Under the pieces are notes generated by a model that worked only from the letters and a program-made list of their open reading frames with translations, was not told the DNA's origin and made no database searches. Both the position numbers and the translations under genes were made by a program. A stretch of 64,000 nucleotides of DNA from Synechococcus sp. MU1617 (GTDB lineage: Bacteria; Cyanobacteriota; Cyanobacteriia; PCC-6307; Cyanobiaceae): assembly GCF_020514235.1 (NCBI RefSeq), contig NZ_VTLB01000001.1, positions 558,001 through 622,000 on the forward strand, read 5' to 3'. Shown piece by piece: positions 18,221-27,109 of the stretch (position 1 is the first letter of the stretch; each line of letters begins with the position of its first letter).

Positions 18221-18738
18221 GCTGAAGGCGCCCCCATGACGCGTGCCATGGCGCGTTCAAACCGCTGCACCCGGTCATGGCGGCAAGGCTTGCCGTCCTC
18301 TCGAACCGGTCGCACCAACACTGTGTAGAGCCCCATCCGGTTGCCGCAGAGCACATCCGTGAACAGGCGGTCTCCGATCATCGCGATCGCCTCCGGTGGC
18401 AGCGAGAGATCGCGAACCACCCTGCGCAGGGCGCCACGCCGGGGCTTGCCAGCACCGAAGGTGAAGCTGACCTCCAGCTGATCAGCCACGGCAGCAATCC
18501 GATCGCGGGAGGGGTTGTTGCTGAACAGATGCAGCTGAAGGCGGCGGCCGGCATCCACCATCCAGTCGCGCACCGGCCCTGGCAAGGTCACATCACGACC
18601 GGGCAGGAGAGTGCGGTCGACATCGATCACGGCGGCCCGCAGACCATGGGCCGTGAGGTGGGGCAGCGAAAGCTGGGCAATGGTGAGATGCGGATCCCAA
18701 TCAGGGGTCAACCAACGCTGTGCCGTCACTCCGGCCAT
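18217..18738 (-). CDS. YqeG-family HAD phosphatase (subfamily IIIA)
   Basis: A 173-residue HAD-like phosphatase. Motif I is VIDVDRTLLPG (DxDxT, about 37-47), motif II the Ser in LHLFSNNPS, motif III the Lys in GAGKPRRGAL and motif IV GDRLFTDVLCGNR. The family is widespread in cyanobacteria and Gram-positives; the substrate may be a phosphatidylglycerophosphate or similar but is not fixed by sequence. It overlaps its neighbours on both sides, so it probably belongs to one operon. Confidence 0.88.
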   Translation of the reverse strand: MAGVTAQRWLTPDWDPHLTIAQLSLPHLTAHGLRAAVIDVDRTLLPGRDVTLPGPVRDWMVDAGRRLQLHLFSNNPSRDRIAAVADQLEVSFTFGAGKPRRGALRRVVRDLSLPPEAIAMIGDRLFTDVLCGNRMGLYTVLVRPVREDGKPCRHDRVQRFERAMARVMGAPSA

Positions 18739-19280
18739 TCACGCTCCTCCAGTTCGGCCTCAATCAAGGGTTGAACGCGATCGAGCTCATCGTCGCTCAG
18801 CAGCACCGCCTGACCATCCACCATCCGCACCAACACCAGGAAAGGATCGAGCGGGATGTAGAGGCCGTATTCCTCCGCTTCGACCATGAAGCTCACCAGC
18901 AGTTCAAAGGTCTCGGCGTCCTCATCAACGTCGTCGTCCTCCTCCAGCTCATCGAGCTCGTCCTGATCCGGCTCCTCCAATTCACCACTGACGGTGAGGG
19001 TGATCGCCGATCGCACCAAGACCAGGTCGTGCTCCTGCAGCACCACATCAGCCACCGAGAGAATCGGCTCGCTGCTAGCGACTTCCGTGATCGGCACCGG
19101 CTCAGCATCGTCATTGAGCCGAAACAGCGACACCGGTGTGTCGACCGGCGAGAGCAAGGCGTAGTCCTGCCCCTCGATGGGGATCAGATGCTCGAGAAAG
19201 CACAGCAGGTCATGGCCCTCGCGGTCGCGTACCAGCAGGGTGGGGTGATCGCTGCTCTTACCGGGACCCGACTCAGACAT
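18726..19280 (-). CDS. DUF3727 family acidic protein
   Basis: A 184-residue protein starting at ATG 19280; the longer frame upstream reaches into ruvX and is not supported. It begins MSESGPGKSSDHPTLLVRD and contains a strongly acidic linker of Glu/Asp (about residues 95-113) between two similar-looking strand-rich halves. This matches a cyanobacterial/plastid family of unknown function (DUF3727). It overlaps the yqeG-like gene by 13 bases. Confidence 0.75.
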   Translation of the reverse strand: MSESGPGKSSDHPTLLVRDREGHDLLCFLEHLIPIEGQDYALLSPVDTPVSLFRLNDDAEPVPITEVASSEPILSVADVVLQEHDLVLVRSAITLTVSGELEEPDQDELDELEEDDDVDEDAETFELLVSFMVEAEEYGLYIPLDPFLVLVRMVDGQAVLLSDDELDRVQPLIEAELEEREWPE

Positions 19281-19300
19281 CGACGCGGCTATGACTGGGC

Positions 19301-19777
19301 TCAGGATCCACCATCGCCAGCCCCGGCGCCCGACCTTGAGGCACTCTGTTGGGCCGGTTTGAGCTCCGGACCATCCGCAAGCCACTGCTCCAGCAGCAGG
19401 GCAGCAGCTGCACTGTCCAGACGCCCGCTGCGGTCGCCCGTCAACCCGAACTGTTCACCGGCCGCCCAGGTGCTGCTGTGTTCATTCACCCAGGCCAGGG
19501 GCAGGTCAAGGGCGGCGGCCAGCCGCAGGCCGTAACGCTGGCAATGCTCCGCCTGGGCCGTGGGCTGGCCCGCGGCATCCAGGGGCAATCCCACCACGAG
19601 CCCCTGCACCGACCGTTCGCGGCAGTGAGACCGCAGAACGAGCAGATCGGCATCAAAGCGACCGCGACGCAGGGCAGCGAGGGGCGTGACGCTGATACCG
19701 AGGGCATCGCAGCCGGCCAGGCCGATGCGCCGCCGGCCCACATCCAGGCTGAGGATCGAACAGGGACGCGGCCGCAT
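19301..19777 (-). CDS. ruvX: RuvX/YqgF-type putative Holliday junction resolvase
   Basis: A 158-residue RNase H-fold nuclease. It begins ILSLDVGRRRIGLAGCD with the catalytic Asp, then VVGLPLDAAGQPTAQAE, then WVNEHSSTWAA and the final Asp in GRLDSAAAALLLEQWL. Family members process branched DNA and/or pre-16S rRNA ends. The ATG overlaps the stop of the upstream gene by one base (TGATG). Confidence 0.9.
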   Translation of the reverse strand: MRPRPCSILSLDVGRRRIGLAGCDALGISVTPLAALRRGRFDADLLVLRSHCRERSVQGLVVGLPLDAAGQPTAQAEHCQRYGLRLAAALDLPLAWVNEHSSTWAAGEQFGLTGDRSGRLDSAAAALLLEQWLADGPELKPAQQSASRSGAGAGDGGS

Positions 19778-20808
19778 CAGTGCCGATCACCCAGGCTTGG
19801 CGTGGGCAGGGGTGTGCCCTGGGGCCGCAAACGGCCCAGCACCTGATCGAGCGATCGGGTCAGCTGCAGGTTGCGCTGGGGTGACTGACGCCGCCACATG
19901 CTGCGTCCGAGCAGCAGCAGCTCTTCGCCGCGGATCCACCCCTCCGCCTCCAGGATCCGGTTGAGGGGTGCATCGTCAAACGCCGTGAGCAGCCCGCGGG
20001 GGCGGCCGCGCTGAATGATGCCGTTCAAGACGTGGGGAAGGGCCTGATCCAGCCGGGGATCCCAGGCGACATCACGCATCAGCTCCAGGAAACCGGCCTC
20101 GCCCGCGTCGGGAAGGCGGATGCAGCCCGCAAGAACAGCGTCTCCGGCCATGAGCACGCCGCAGCCGGGTCCGTTCCGATCCAGCAGATCCAGCCAATGG
20201 CGGTCGGTGATCTGACGCAGGTGGCTGTGGCTACCGCCCTGCTCAATCGGCCACAGCAACTGGGCGGTGCGGCGGTTCAGTGCCGCCCAACGCAGACCCG
20301 CAGGCAGCTGATCGCTGCCCGTCGACTCAACCTCGCCACCTGGTGGACACCAGCACTGATACGGGCGAAGCGGTTGAAAACCAAGCTCCCGCAGCAGGGC
20401 GATGGCATCGGCATCGGTGGCCGGACAGCGGATCACCCAGCTGCAGATCTGGGCCGTCCAGGACAGCAGGGCCTGCTGAAGCAAGGATTGCTGAATGGTG
20501 CGATGGCTGTGATCGTCCACCGGCCCCAGCAGCTCCGGCAAATGGAGGATCCAGCAGCTGCCGCGGCGGTTGAACGGCCGCGCCACCACACTGGCCACCG
20601 GGCGATCAGCCTCAAGGGCCATCAAGCAACGTGGCGAGCGGCTGGGGAGCAGATCAGGGAAGCGCTGCTCGACTCTTGAAAGCCATTCACCGATCAGGAA
20701 GCCCTGAAACCGTGAGAGCTGATCGATCGGCGCGTCTTGCACCCACTGCGCCAGGTGGGCCGGATTGAGGGGCTCAATGCGGATGGAGGTTGTCTTGGGT
20801 TCTGTCAC
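19777..20808 (-). CDS. GNAT-like hypothetical protein upstream of ruvX
   Basis: A 343-residue protein, start set at GTG 20808 because a GGAGGG Shine-Dalgarno precedes it; the frame upstream runs into the next gene. It begins VTEPKTTSIRIEPLNPAHL and has two halves that resemble acetyltransferase folds in strand/helix pattern (residues about 1-165 and 185-300), without clear catalytic motifs. Such a protein sits beside ruvX in picocyanobacteria as far as I recall. Function unknown. Confidence 0.6.
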   Translation of the reverse strand: MTEPKTTSIRIEPLNPAHLAQWVQDAPIDQLSRFQGFLIGEWLSRVEQRFPDLLPSRSPRCLMALEADRPVASVVARPFNRRGSCWILHLPELLGPVDDHSHRTIQQSLLQQALLSWTAQICSWVIRCPATDADAIALLRELGFQPLRPYQCWCPPGGEVESTGSDQLPAGLRWAALNRRTAQLLWPIEQGGSHSHLRQITDRHWLDLLDRNGPGCGVLMAGDAVLAGCIRLPDAGEAGFLELMRDVAWDPRLDQALPHVLNGIIQRGRPRGLLTAFDDAPLNRILEAEGWIRGEELLLLGRSMWRRQSPQRNLQLTRSLDQVLGRLRPQGTPLPTPSLGDRH

Positions 20809-20845
20809 CGGACACCCTCCACCCCAACTGTTCACAATGTATCGC

Positions 20846-22006
20846 TCATTCCAGGCCTGGCCGCACCAAGACAAGGGGGGTGCGCTCATTGGCATTGCCA
20901 GCGGGATTGGGGCGCAGGGCCCGGCCCAGCAAGCCCTCATCACAACCTGGGCTGGAAGCCAGCACCTTCACACGGCCGAGGTCATTGACGTCGACGATGG
21001 CAACGTCAACTCCGAGTTCAGCAGAGGCATCACGACAGAACTGCTCGGCCCGGGATGGACCCAGAACAATGGTCTGGTCGTAGGGCGGTGTGGTTCCGGT
21101 GATGTCGTCGATCAAGCGGGCCTGGTCACCGGCGAGGCGATAGAAGCCCCCGGGGATGCCCACCAGCTTCATCAGCAGCCCCCCCAGCCAGGCTGCAAGC
21201 ACCCGGGTCGGGCCCACCAAATCGATCAAGGTCTGCATACCGCAGGCCGTGGCCAGGCTGCTGGTGGGGTGGAACACACGGCAAGCCAGACGCGCCACCA
21301 TGCCGGGTTCCACCTCACTTGGATGGCGGTAGCGACCCTGGATCACAGCCACGGGGGTCTCGCCAATGGTAAGGATGTCGCCGGGCTGGACTAAATCAGC
21401 GGCATAGGTGCGCAAGACGTCAATGGCGTCATCCAGGGGTCCGAGCAGGTGGGTGCGCAGCGGCAACACACGGCACCCTTCCCCCTGGCGGAAGTGGGCT
21501 TGATCGGGCTGCAGGGGGTCCGGACGGGTCAGGGGAACCAGCACGCCCTGACGGCGCTGCAGGCGACCGAAGGGTCCGTAATTCACCCAGTGGGCATCCA
21601 CCCAGAGGCTGTCGACCCGGGCCGATGGCGTTGGTCCGGTGATCTCGATCGAAACCCGGGCACGCGTGGTCTTGCGTCCTTTAACGATGTAAGCCGCCCA
21701 GTAGCCGTCCGCCCGGGTCTCCTCATCGGGATGGTCGGCAGTGATCCGCGTTTTCACCTCCAGACCGGCGGGGTCGGAGGACCCCAGCAGCACGGGCTCG
21801 ACCCGCAGCTCCGGCACAAAAACCTCCATGCGGGGGTGGGGGTTGCTGATCTCAAGCACACCTTCGATCCGGAGCCGCCCGCCCAGATCATCGACGCGCC
21901 AGTCGCGAGGCGTCATCCTCAACGGCGAGGCGGGTCTTAGGCGGTGGCGGAGCTCCAACCAGGCCACAGCGAGTCCAAGGCCTAGCGGAGCAAGCAGCAG
22001 CGACAC
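20846..22006 (-). CDS. F420-0:gamma-glutamyl ligase-like protein
   Basis: A 386-residue protein. One N-terminal hydrophobic segment (residues 2-17) suggests membrane anchoring, and residues about 35-175 form a strand-rich extra domain. The C-terminal half (about 195-386) resembles the F420-0:gamma-glutamyl ligase fold, with VQPGDILTIGETPVAVIQGR, GIPGGFYRLAGDQARLIDDI and VAIVDVNDLGRVKVLAS. Cyanobacteria of this type are not known F420 producers from this locus, so the true substrate is open. Confidence 0.65.
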   Translation of the reverse strand: MSLLLAPLGLGLAVAWLELRHRLRPASPLRMTPRDWRVDDLGGRLRIEGVLEISNPHPRMEVFVPELRVEPVLLGSSDPAGLEVKTRITADHPDEETRADGYWAAYIVKGRKTTRARVSIEITGPTPSARVDSLWVDAHWVNYGPFGRLQRRQGVLVPLTRPDPLQPDQAHFRQGEGCRVLPLRTHLLGPLDDAIDVLRTYAADLVQPGDILTIGETPVAVIQGRYRHPSEVEPGMVARLACRVFHPTSSLATACGMQTLIDLVGPTRVLAAWLGGLLMKLVGIPGGFYRLAGDQARLIDDITGTTPPYDQTIVLGPSRAEQFCRDASAELGVDVAIVDVNDLGRVKVLASSPGCDEGLLGRALRPNPAGNANERTPLVLVRPGLE

Positions 22007-22070
22007 AGCGGATCCGGCTCAGCGACCGGGACAACTGGGCGGCAGCGTAGGCGCCATGGAGATGGGCGTC

Positions 22071-22637
22071 TCAGTTGGCGGTGACTTCGATGTTCACTTC
22101 GTTGAAGCTGCCTTCCTGATCAATCCGCCCCAGATCGGGAGCGGGAAGACCGGTGGAGGCGCTAATGGCGTCGTTGATCGCCGCCAGGGGAACCTGACCG
22201 TTCTGATCGAGAACAACCCGGCCATCGGTGCCGATCACCACCACCTGCGGAATGGTTCCAGACCAATAGGTGGCTGGATCACCGGCACCCAGCGCTTCTC
22301 GGCCCTGCAGCGGATCGGTGGACAGCGGCAGCAGATCAATGCTGCGGCCCCAAAGCCGTTGCAGTTCAGACACCACCGGAGCGAAGCGTTTGCTCACGGC
22401 ACTGTCATCCAGGTAGTAGACGATCACGGCCGTGCGTCCCTCAGCGAGGGACTCCTCCAGGGTGTTTGCGGGAGGCACCAACGAACCGTTGCCGGCATAG
22501 AGGGCATAGATGTTGCCGTCGTAGCTGTCACTGTTCAACACAGCGGCGGCTGGAGCGACATGGAGCAGCAGCGCGATCGAAACGGTGATCAGACAGCGCA
22601 CCAAAGCAAGCATCAAGCCGAAGCAGCGGATCGCCAT
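22071..22637 (-). CDS. Thioredoxin-like secreted/thylakoid protein, PSI accumulation factor-like
   Basis: A 188-residue protein with a signal peptide (hydrophobic core about 17-30, AAAVL cleavage). The mature part has a thioredoxin-like strand order: AVIVYYLDDSAVSKRFAPVVSELQ, then the cis-Pro-like TIPQVVVIGTDGRVV, but no CxxC pair. It resembles the cyanobacterial protein annotated as 'thylakoid membrane photosystem I accumulation factor', a match made from memory. It is followed 15 bases upstream by the DUF3685 gene on the same strand. Confidence 0.6.
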   Translation of the reverse strand: MAIRCFGLMLALVRCLITVSIALLLHVAPAAAVLNSDSYDGNIYALYAGNGSLVPPANTLEESLAEGRTAVIVYYLDDSAVSKRFAPVVSELQRLWGRSIDLLPLSTDPLQGREALGAGDPATYWSGTIPQVVVIGTDGRVVLDQNGQVPLAAINDAISASTGLPAPDLGRIDQEGSFNEVNIEVTAN

Positions 22638-22652
22638 TGTGGACCCAGGGAC

Positions 22653-24272
22653 CTAACCGCGGCCGAAGCTGCGTCCCATGCCCTGGGCGATGCCCCGCCC
22701 AACTAGACCGATGGCGCGACCCAGCACCTGAGTGAGCAGGATCACAGCAAGGTCGCCGATGCGGCGCACCAGGGCCTGCACCTGCGGTGCGAGGGCATCC
22801 CTGGCTTCCAACAGCAAGGCCACCTGCCGCTGCCACCAACCCAGCTGATTGAGCTCTTTGTCGCGGGGCTCAGTCAGTAGAAGCGGTTCGATGCGACCGG
22901 AGCGCAACTGAAACAGGGTGCGCTGGCTTTCGTAGAGCTGAATCGGGCGCTCAACCCAATCCGCCCAACGCAGCTGGGTGTTCAAGCGATTCCTGAGGCG
23001 ATCGAGTTCCCGGGTCGCCAGGAGGGGATCCCGCAGCAGATAACGACGCAGCTCTGGCCAGTCACCACAAGCATCGAGCAGTTCGGCACCAATCAGTTCA
23101 GCCGTCCGCACCAGCCAATTGCTGACCAGGGTTTCCAACTGCAGGAAGGCCCTGGGGTCATCGGCCGGCAGCAGCAAACCATTCACCAGCATCGGCTGAT
23201 CGGCCACCAACGGGGCCAGCATTCCGGTTGGATCCGGCAGCTCGCCGTCCGCACCGGTGAGATCAGCACGGCTGAGCAGCGATGCCACCACCGGTTGCAG
23301 CTCGCCGTCGCAGGGGATCTGGACGTAGCTACCGGCCAAAGCGGTCAGAGCCTGCTGTCGCAACTCGGGCTGCAGGGCATCCCAGGCTTGGGCTATCGCA
23401 TTGCTGTCCTGGCGGCTGCGCAGGCGCTGCAAGACCTGATCAAGCTGTTGCAGCAGAGCCAGAAGCAACTCCCGGCGGCGATCCGGGTGCAGGCCCTCAA
23501 TCGCCAGCAGACGGCCGGTGGAATTGGTCAATCCCGCCTGAACCGATGCATCGATGCGGTCTCGGATCGCATCCCAAACCGCAACGGCATTGCGTTCACG
23601 CAGGCTGATCGCCGTGGTGGTGGGTGATCCATCGCTGGACACAGATGGGGCCAAAGGTTCTGCATGCTCGAGGCCCATTTGCAGCGGCCCCCAGAGCCAG
23701 AGCAGCAAACCCTTGGCGAAGCGCAATTCACGTCGGCGCCCCTGGAGCAGAAGGAACAGCAAGGGCTGCTCCGGGGGTGGATTGAGCAGGGCCTCCACCC
23801 GTTGGAGGTCGCGGCTGACCTGCTGCAGGCCACTGACCAGCAACCACTGCCCCAGGCCCATGGTTTGACCCTGGTTCTGGGTCTCCGAAGCAGCCTCAAG
23901 GCGAATGTCGCGCCCACCCTGCAGCAAAGTTTCAATGGCGTTCTGCAGGCCCTCGGCATCAACGTTTTGAAGCAGGCCGGCGGCCGGCAGCTCCAGCAGC
24001 TGTTCCCGCGACAGACGTAGCTCGCTGGGCAGCAGCAACAACACCGGGGCGGGCTGCCAGCGCTCCTGCAGGGCGAACAGCTCCTGCTGAATCGCCGACA
24101 ATGAGGCCACGGTGTCGATCGACCAGATCACCAGGGCAGGGGAGCCCGTCAAGCGCTCAGGACGAAGCACCACCTCCCAATCGGTGCGGGCGGAGGTGAG
24201 TTTCAGCGCAAGCGACTCCCCGAGCAGATCCGGAGCGAGCAGCAACATCCGCACCGGCGAAGGGGAGGTCAA
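22653..24272 (-). CDS. DUF3685 (Ycf55-related) protein
   Basis: A 539-residue protein. The N-terminal 110 residues have a receiver-like alternation (VRMLLLAPDLLGESLALKL, ALVIWSID, VLLLLPSEL), recalling the response regulator domain found with Ycf55-like proteins. The remainder is helical, ending in one or two hydrophobic helices and a Gly-rich tail (GLVGRGIAQGMGRSFGRG). DUF3685 is conserved in cyanobacteria; its function is unknown. Confidence 0.75.
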   Translation of the reverse strand: MTSPSPVRMLLLAPDLLGESLALKLTSARTDWEVVLRPERLTGSPALVIWSIDTVASLSAIQQELFALQERWQPAPVLLLLPSELRLSREQLLELPAAGLLQNVDAEGLQNAIETLLQGGRDIRLEAASETQNQGQTMGLGQWLLVSGLQQVSRDLQRVEALLNPPPEQPLLFLLLQGRRRELRFAKGLLLWLWGPLQMGLEHAEPLAPSVSSDGSPTTTAISLRERNAVAVWDAIRDRIDASVQAGLTNSTGRLLAIEGLHPDRRRELLLALLQQLDQVLQRLRSRQDSNAIAQAWDALQPELRQQALTALAGSYVQIPCDGELQPVVASLLSRADLTGADGELPDPTGMLAPLVADQPMLVNGLLLPADDPRAFLQLETLVSNWLVRTAELIGAELLDACGDWPELRRYLLRDPLLATRELDRLRNRLNTQLRWADWVERPIQLYESQRTLFQLRSGRIEPLLLTEPRDKELNQLGWWQRQVALLLEARDALAPQVQALVRRIGDLAVILLTQVLGRAIGLVGRGIAQGMGRSFGRG

Positions 24273-24316
24273 GGGTTGAACCCGAAACAGTTGGGCTCAA
24301 GGTAACGAGCTTCTGC

Positions 24317-24790
24317 TCAGTTCTCCAGGGTGCGGCGGCCGTTCAATTGCAGGGTGTACGACTCGATGCGAAAGCCGGTGCGCTGTTCGATCTGACGCAA
24401 TAGGTCGTCGGGAAGAACAACGTCGATGTCTTCGATCGAACCGCTGTCCAGACAGGTGAGATGGCTGTGGGGATCACTCCGGTAGCCGTACAGGCGACCA
24501 CTGGCGCGGTCGAGACACTCGATCACCCCTGCCGACTGCAGGGCTTCGAGGTTCTGATACACCGAGGTATGGCCGATGCTGCGACCCCTCAGGTTCAGTT
24601 GTTCAAAGATGTCGCGAGCACTGAGGTGGCTCTTTTCGCTCCAGAGCAGGTCGAGCACCATGCGCCGCTGACGGCTGAGGCGCATCCCCAGCCCCCGGCA
24701 TTGCTCGAACACCTCCTGCAAGCTGCCCGCGAGGGACGGCGAGCTGTTCTTGCCGGCTGCTGCTCTTACCACAGAAAGGGCCTTCTGCAT
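24317..24790 (-). CDS. Fur-family transcriptional regulator without CxxC zinc pairs
   Basis: A 157-residue Fur-superfamily repressor; ATG 24790 is preferred to the TTG before it. The winged helix is LSRQRRMVLDLLWSEKSHLSARDIFEQL with the recognition region GHTSVYQNLEALQSAGVIE. The metal-sensing hinge HSHLTCLDSGSIEDI is present, but the usual CxxC is CxxS here and no second pair exists, so the structural zinc site is missing. PerR-, Zur- or Fur-like specificity cannot be told. It lies 23 bases downstream of hisA. Confidence 0.88.
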   Translation of the reverse strand: MQKALSVVRAAAGKNSSPSLAGSLQEVFEQCRGLGMRLSRQRRMVLDLLWSEKSHLSARDIFEQLNLRGRSIGHTSVYQNLEALQSAGVIECLDRASGRLYGYRSDPHSHLTCLDSGSIEDIDVVLPDDLLRQIEQRTGFRIESYTLQLNGRRTLEN

Positions 24791-24813
24791 CAACCATAAG
24801 GCCCAAGGCCAGC

Positions 24814-25581
24814 TCAGGCGATGTCTGCCGCCACGGCAGTGACGTCCTGAAGCCTTGCCTCACCCAACGCGGCGATGGCCTCCGCCAGGTCAACACGGCC
24901 GTCGTAGAGGGCTCGGCCAACGATGACTCCTGTCACACCAAGGGGCTCCAAGGGCAGGAGCGACAGGAGATCGGCCATACAACCGATGCCACCGGAGGCG
25001 ATCACCGGAACAGCGCTGCATTGCGCCATGGTTCGCAACGCCTCCAGGTTGGGGCCGGCGAGGGTCCCATCGGTAGCGATGTCGGTGGTGATGATCGCCG
25101 CGATACCAGCGGCACTGAACTGCTTGGCCAGATCGGTGGCCAGAACATCGCTCTGCTCGATCCAGCCCCGGGTGGCCACTCGGCCATCGTTGGCATCAAT
25201 GCCAACAACGATGCGGCCGGGATGACGTTGGGCCAACTCCTGGACCAACTGCGGCTGTTCAATCGCCACCGTGCCGAGGATGACCCGATCCAGACCACAG
25301 GCGATCAACTCTTCGGCACGCTCAAGCGAGCGCACACCACCACCGAGCTGAACAGGGATGTCGAGGGCGGAGGTGATGGCCCGCACCGCTGCGTCATTGA
25401 TCGGCTCTCCCCGTTTGGCGCCATCAAGATCCACCAGGTGCAGACGGGTTGCCCCCTGGCTCTGCCAGCTCAATGCCTGAGCAACAGGATCCTCACTGAA
25501 TCGGGTCACCTGGTCGTAATCCCCCTGGTGGAGCCGGACGCAGGCTCCATCGAGCAAATCAATGGCGGGAAGGATCTCCAT
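24814..25581 (-). CDS. hisA: ProFAR isomerase (HisA)
   Basis: A 255-residue TIM-barrel enzyme of histidine synthesis, converting ProFAR to PRFAR. It begins MEILPAIDLLDGACVRL with the catalytic Asp; phosphate-binding motifs LGGGVRSLE and VIASGGIG and the second catalytic Asp in TTDIATDGTLAGPN are visible. The start is ATG 25581; the frame upstream is longer but non-homologous. Confidence 0.97.
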   Translation of the reverse strand: MEILPAIDLLDGACVRLHQGDYDQVTRFSEDPVAQALSWQSQGATRLHLVDLDGAKRGEPINDAAVRAITSALDIPVQLGGGVRSLERAEELIACGLDRVILGTVAIEQPQLVQELAQRHPGRIVVGIDANDGRVATRGWIEQSDVLATDLAKQFSAAGIAAIITTDIATDGTLAGPNLEALRTMAQCSAVPVIASGGIGCMADLLSLLPLEPLGVTGVIVGRALYDGRVDLAEAIAALGEARLQDVTAVAADIA

Positions 25582-25652
25582 CGGGGGCGGACCAGAGACC
25601 CTCCATCCTGCAGCGCCACGCTTCAATAGCTGCGCTTTTCGGGCCCAAGTGC

Positions 25653-26573
25653 ATGAAGATCCTGGTGATGGGGGGAACCCGCTTCGTGGGCCGGCCCCTG
25701 GTGGCCCGCCTGCAGGCCCAGGGCCATGCACTCACCCTGTTCACCCGCGGCAAGAACCCCGTTCCCGCCGGCGTGGAACACCTCTGTGGCGATCGCAGCA
25801 GCGATGAAGGCCTGAGCGCGCTGCAGGGGCGCAACTTCGATGTAATCGTCGATAGTTCCGGACGCAAGCAGGCGGACAGCAGCCGCGTGGTGGCCATCAC
25901 CGGGGCCCCCAGCCATCGCTTTGTCTACGTGAGTTCAGCCGGGGTGTATGCCGATTCGGAGCAGTGGCCCCTGGATGAATCCAGCCCCACCGATCCGCAG
26001 AGCCGTCACGCTGGCAAGGCCGAGACCGAGGCCTGGCTCCGCAAGGAAGGTATCCCCTTCACCAGCTTCCGGCCGACCTACATCTACGGGCCGGGCAACT
26101 ACAACCCGGTGGAACGCTGGTTTTTCGATCGCATCGTTCACAACCGCCCGATTCCCCTCCCCGGTGACGGCAGCACGATCACCCAATTGGGCCATGTAGA
26201 GGATCTGGCGGAGGCAATGGCCCGTTGCATCGAGGTGGATGCAGCGGCCAACCGCATCTACAACTGCTCCGGCAAACAGGGCATCAGCTTCCGGGGCCTG
26301 ATCCGCGCTGCTGCAGTGGCTTGCGGCCGCGATCCCGATGGCCTCGATCTGCGCAGCTTCAACCCCAGCGATCTGGACCCCAAGGCCCGCAAAGCCTTCC
26401 CACTGCGGCTTAATCACTTTCTTACCGACATCACCCGGGTGGAACGCGAACTGGCCTGGCAACCAAGCTTCGACCTGGCCAAGGGCCTGGCCGACAGCTA
26501 CAGCAACGACTACGCCAAGAGTCCAACTGCAGCGCCAGACTTCAGTTCTGACGAGGCGCTGATCGGGGCGTGA
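25653..26573 (+). CDS. CSP41-like NAD-dependent epimerase/dehydratase
   Basis: A 306-residue extended short-chain dehydrogenase with Rossmann motif ILVMGGTRFVGRPLVARL (about 3-20). The usual SDR sites are altered: VYVSSAGVYAD and RPTYIYGPGNYNPVERWFFDRI. The protein matches the cyanobacterial/plastid CSP41 family, whose plant members bind RNA and the ribosome. It is divergent from hisA and convergent with pgsA, with which it overlaps by 32 bases. Confidence 0.8.
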   Translation: MKILVMGGTRFVGRPLVARLQAQGHALTLFTRGKNPVPAGVEHLCGDRSSDEGLSALQGRNFDVIVDSSGRKQADSSRVVAITGAPSHRFVYVSSAGVYADSEQWPLDESSPTDPQSRHAGKAETEAWLRKEGIPFTSFRPTYIYGPGNYNPVERWFFDRIVHNRPIPLPGDGSTITQLGHVEDLAEAMARCIEVDAAANRIYNCSGKQGISFRGLIRAAAVACGRDPDGLDLRSFNPSDLDPKARKAFPLRLNHFLTDITRVERELAWQPSFDLAKGLADSYSNDYAKSPTAAPDFSSDEALIGA

Positions 26574-27078
26574 GGTAACCCAGGGCTGAGCTCAGAGCCA
26601 GGGCGAGGGAAGGCCAGAACAGCCACCAGCCCAGGCTCTGAAGCCCGGGAGCACCGATCCAGCCGGAAGGCCAGAGCATCAGCAACAGGCTGAGGAACTG
26701 AAGGATCGTCTTGGCTTTGCCCGACAACGAGGCAGGCCCCCCATCGCTGGCCTGGGACCGCCAGCCAGAGATCAGCAATTCACGGGCCAACAACAACCAG
26801 ACCGCCCAGAGCGGCAGCACGGCGGACGACGCCAGCCAGAGCAACGGTGCCGCGATCAGCACCTTGTCAGTGAGGGGATCCAAACGGGCGCCCCAGCTGC
26901 TGCCACCCCCGGCGCGGCGGGCCAGCCAGCCATCGGCCGCATCACTGAGTCCGGCCAGTAACAGCAACCACCAGGCCCAGCCCTGCCAGCCGAACTGCAG
27001 GGCAAGGATCAGCGGCAAACCGACAACAGCTCGCGCCACGGTGAGTCCGTTGGCAATCGAACGCAAAGACAGAAACAA
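26542..27078 (-). CDS. pgsA: CDP-diacylglycerol-glycerol-3-phosphate 3-phosphatidyltransferase
   Basis: A 178-residue polytopic enzyme that makes phosphatidylglycerophosphate, the precursor of PG, which photosystems require. The CDP-alcohol phosphotransferase motif is readable near residues 44-70 (SDAADGWLARR, then GARLDPLTDKVL), matching D-x2-DG-x2-AR...G-x3-D-x3-D. Its end overlaps the convergent epimerase gene by 32 bases. Confidence 0.93.
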   Translation of the reverse strand: MFLSLRSIANGLTVARAVVGLPLILALQFGWQGWAWWLLLLAGLSDAADGWLARRAGGGSSWGARLDPLTDKVLIAAPLLWLASSAVLPLWAVWLLLARELLISGWRSQASDGGPASLSGKAKTILQFLSLLLMLWPSGWIGAPGLQSLGWWLFWPSLALALSSALGYLTPRSAPRQN

Positions 27079-27109
27079 CGCTCAGAATGTGGGGACCTGA
27101 ACCTTGATC

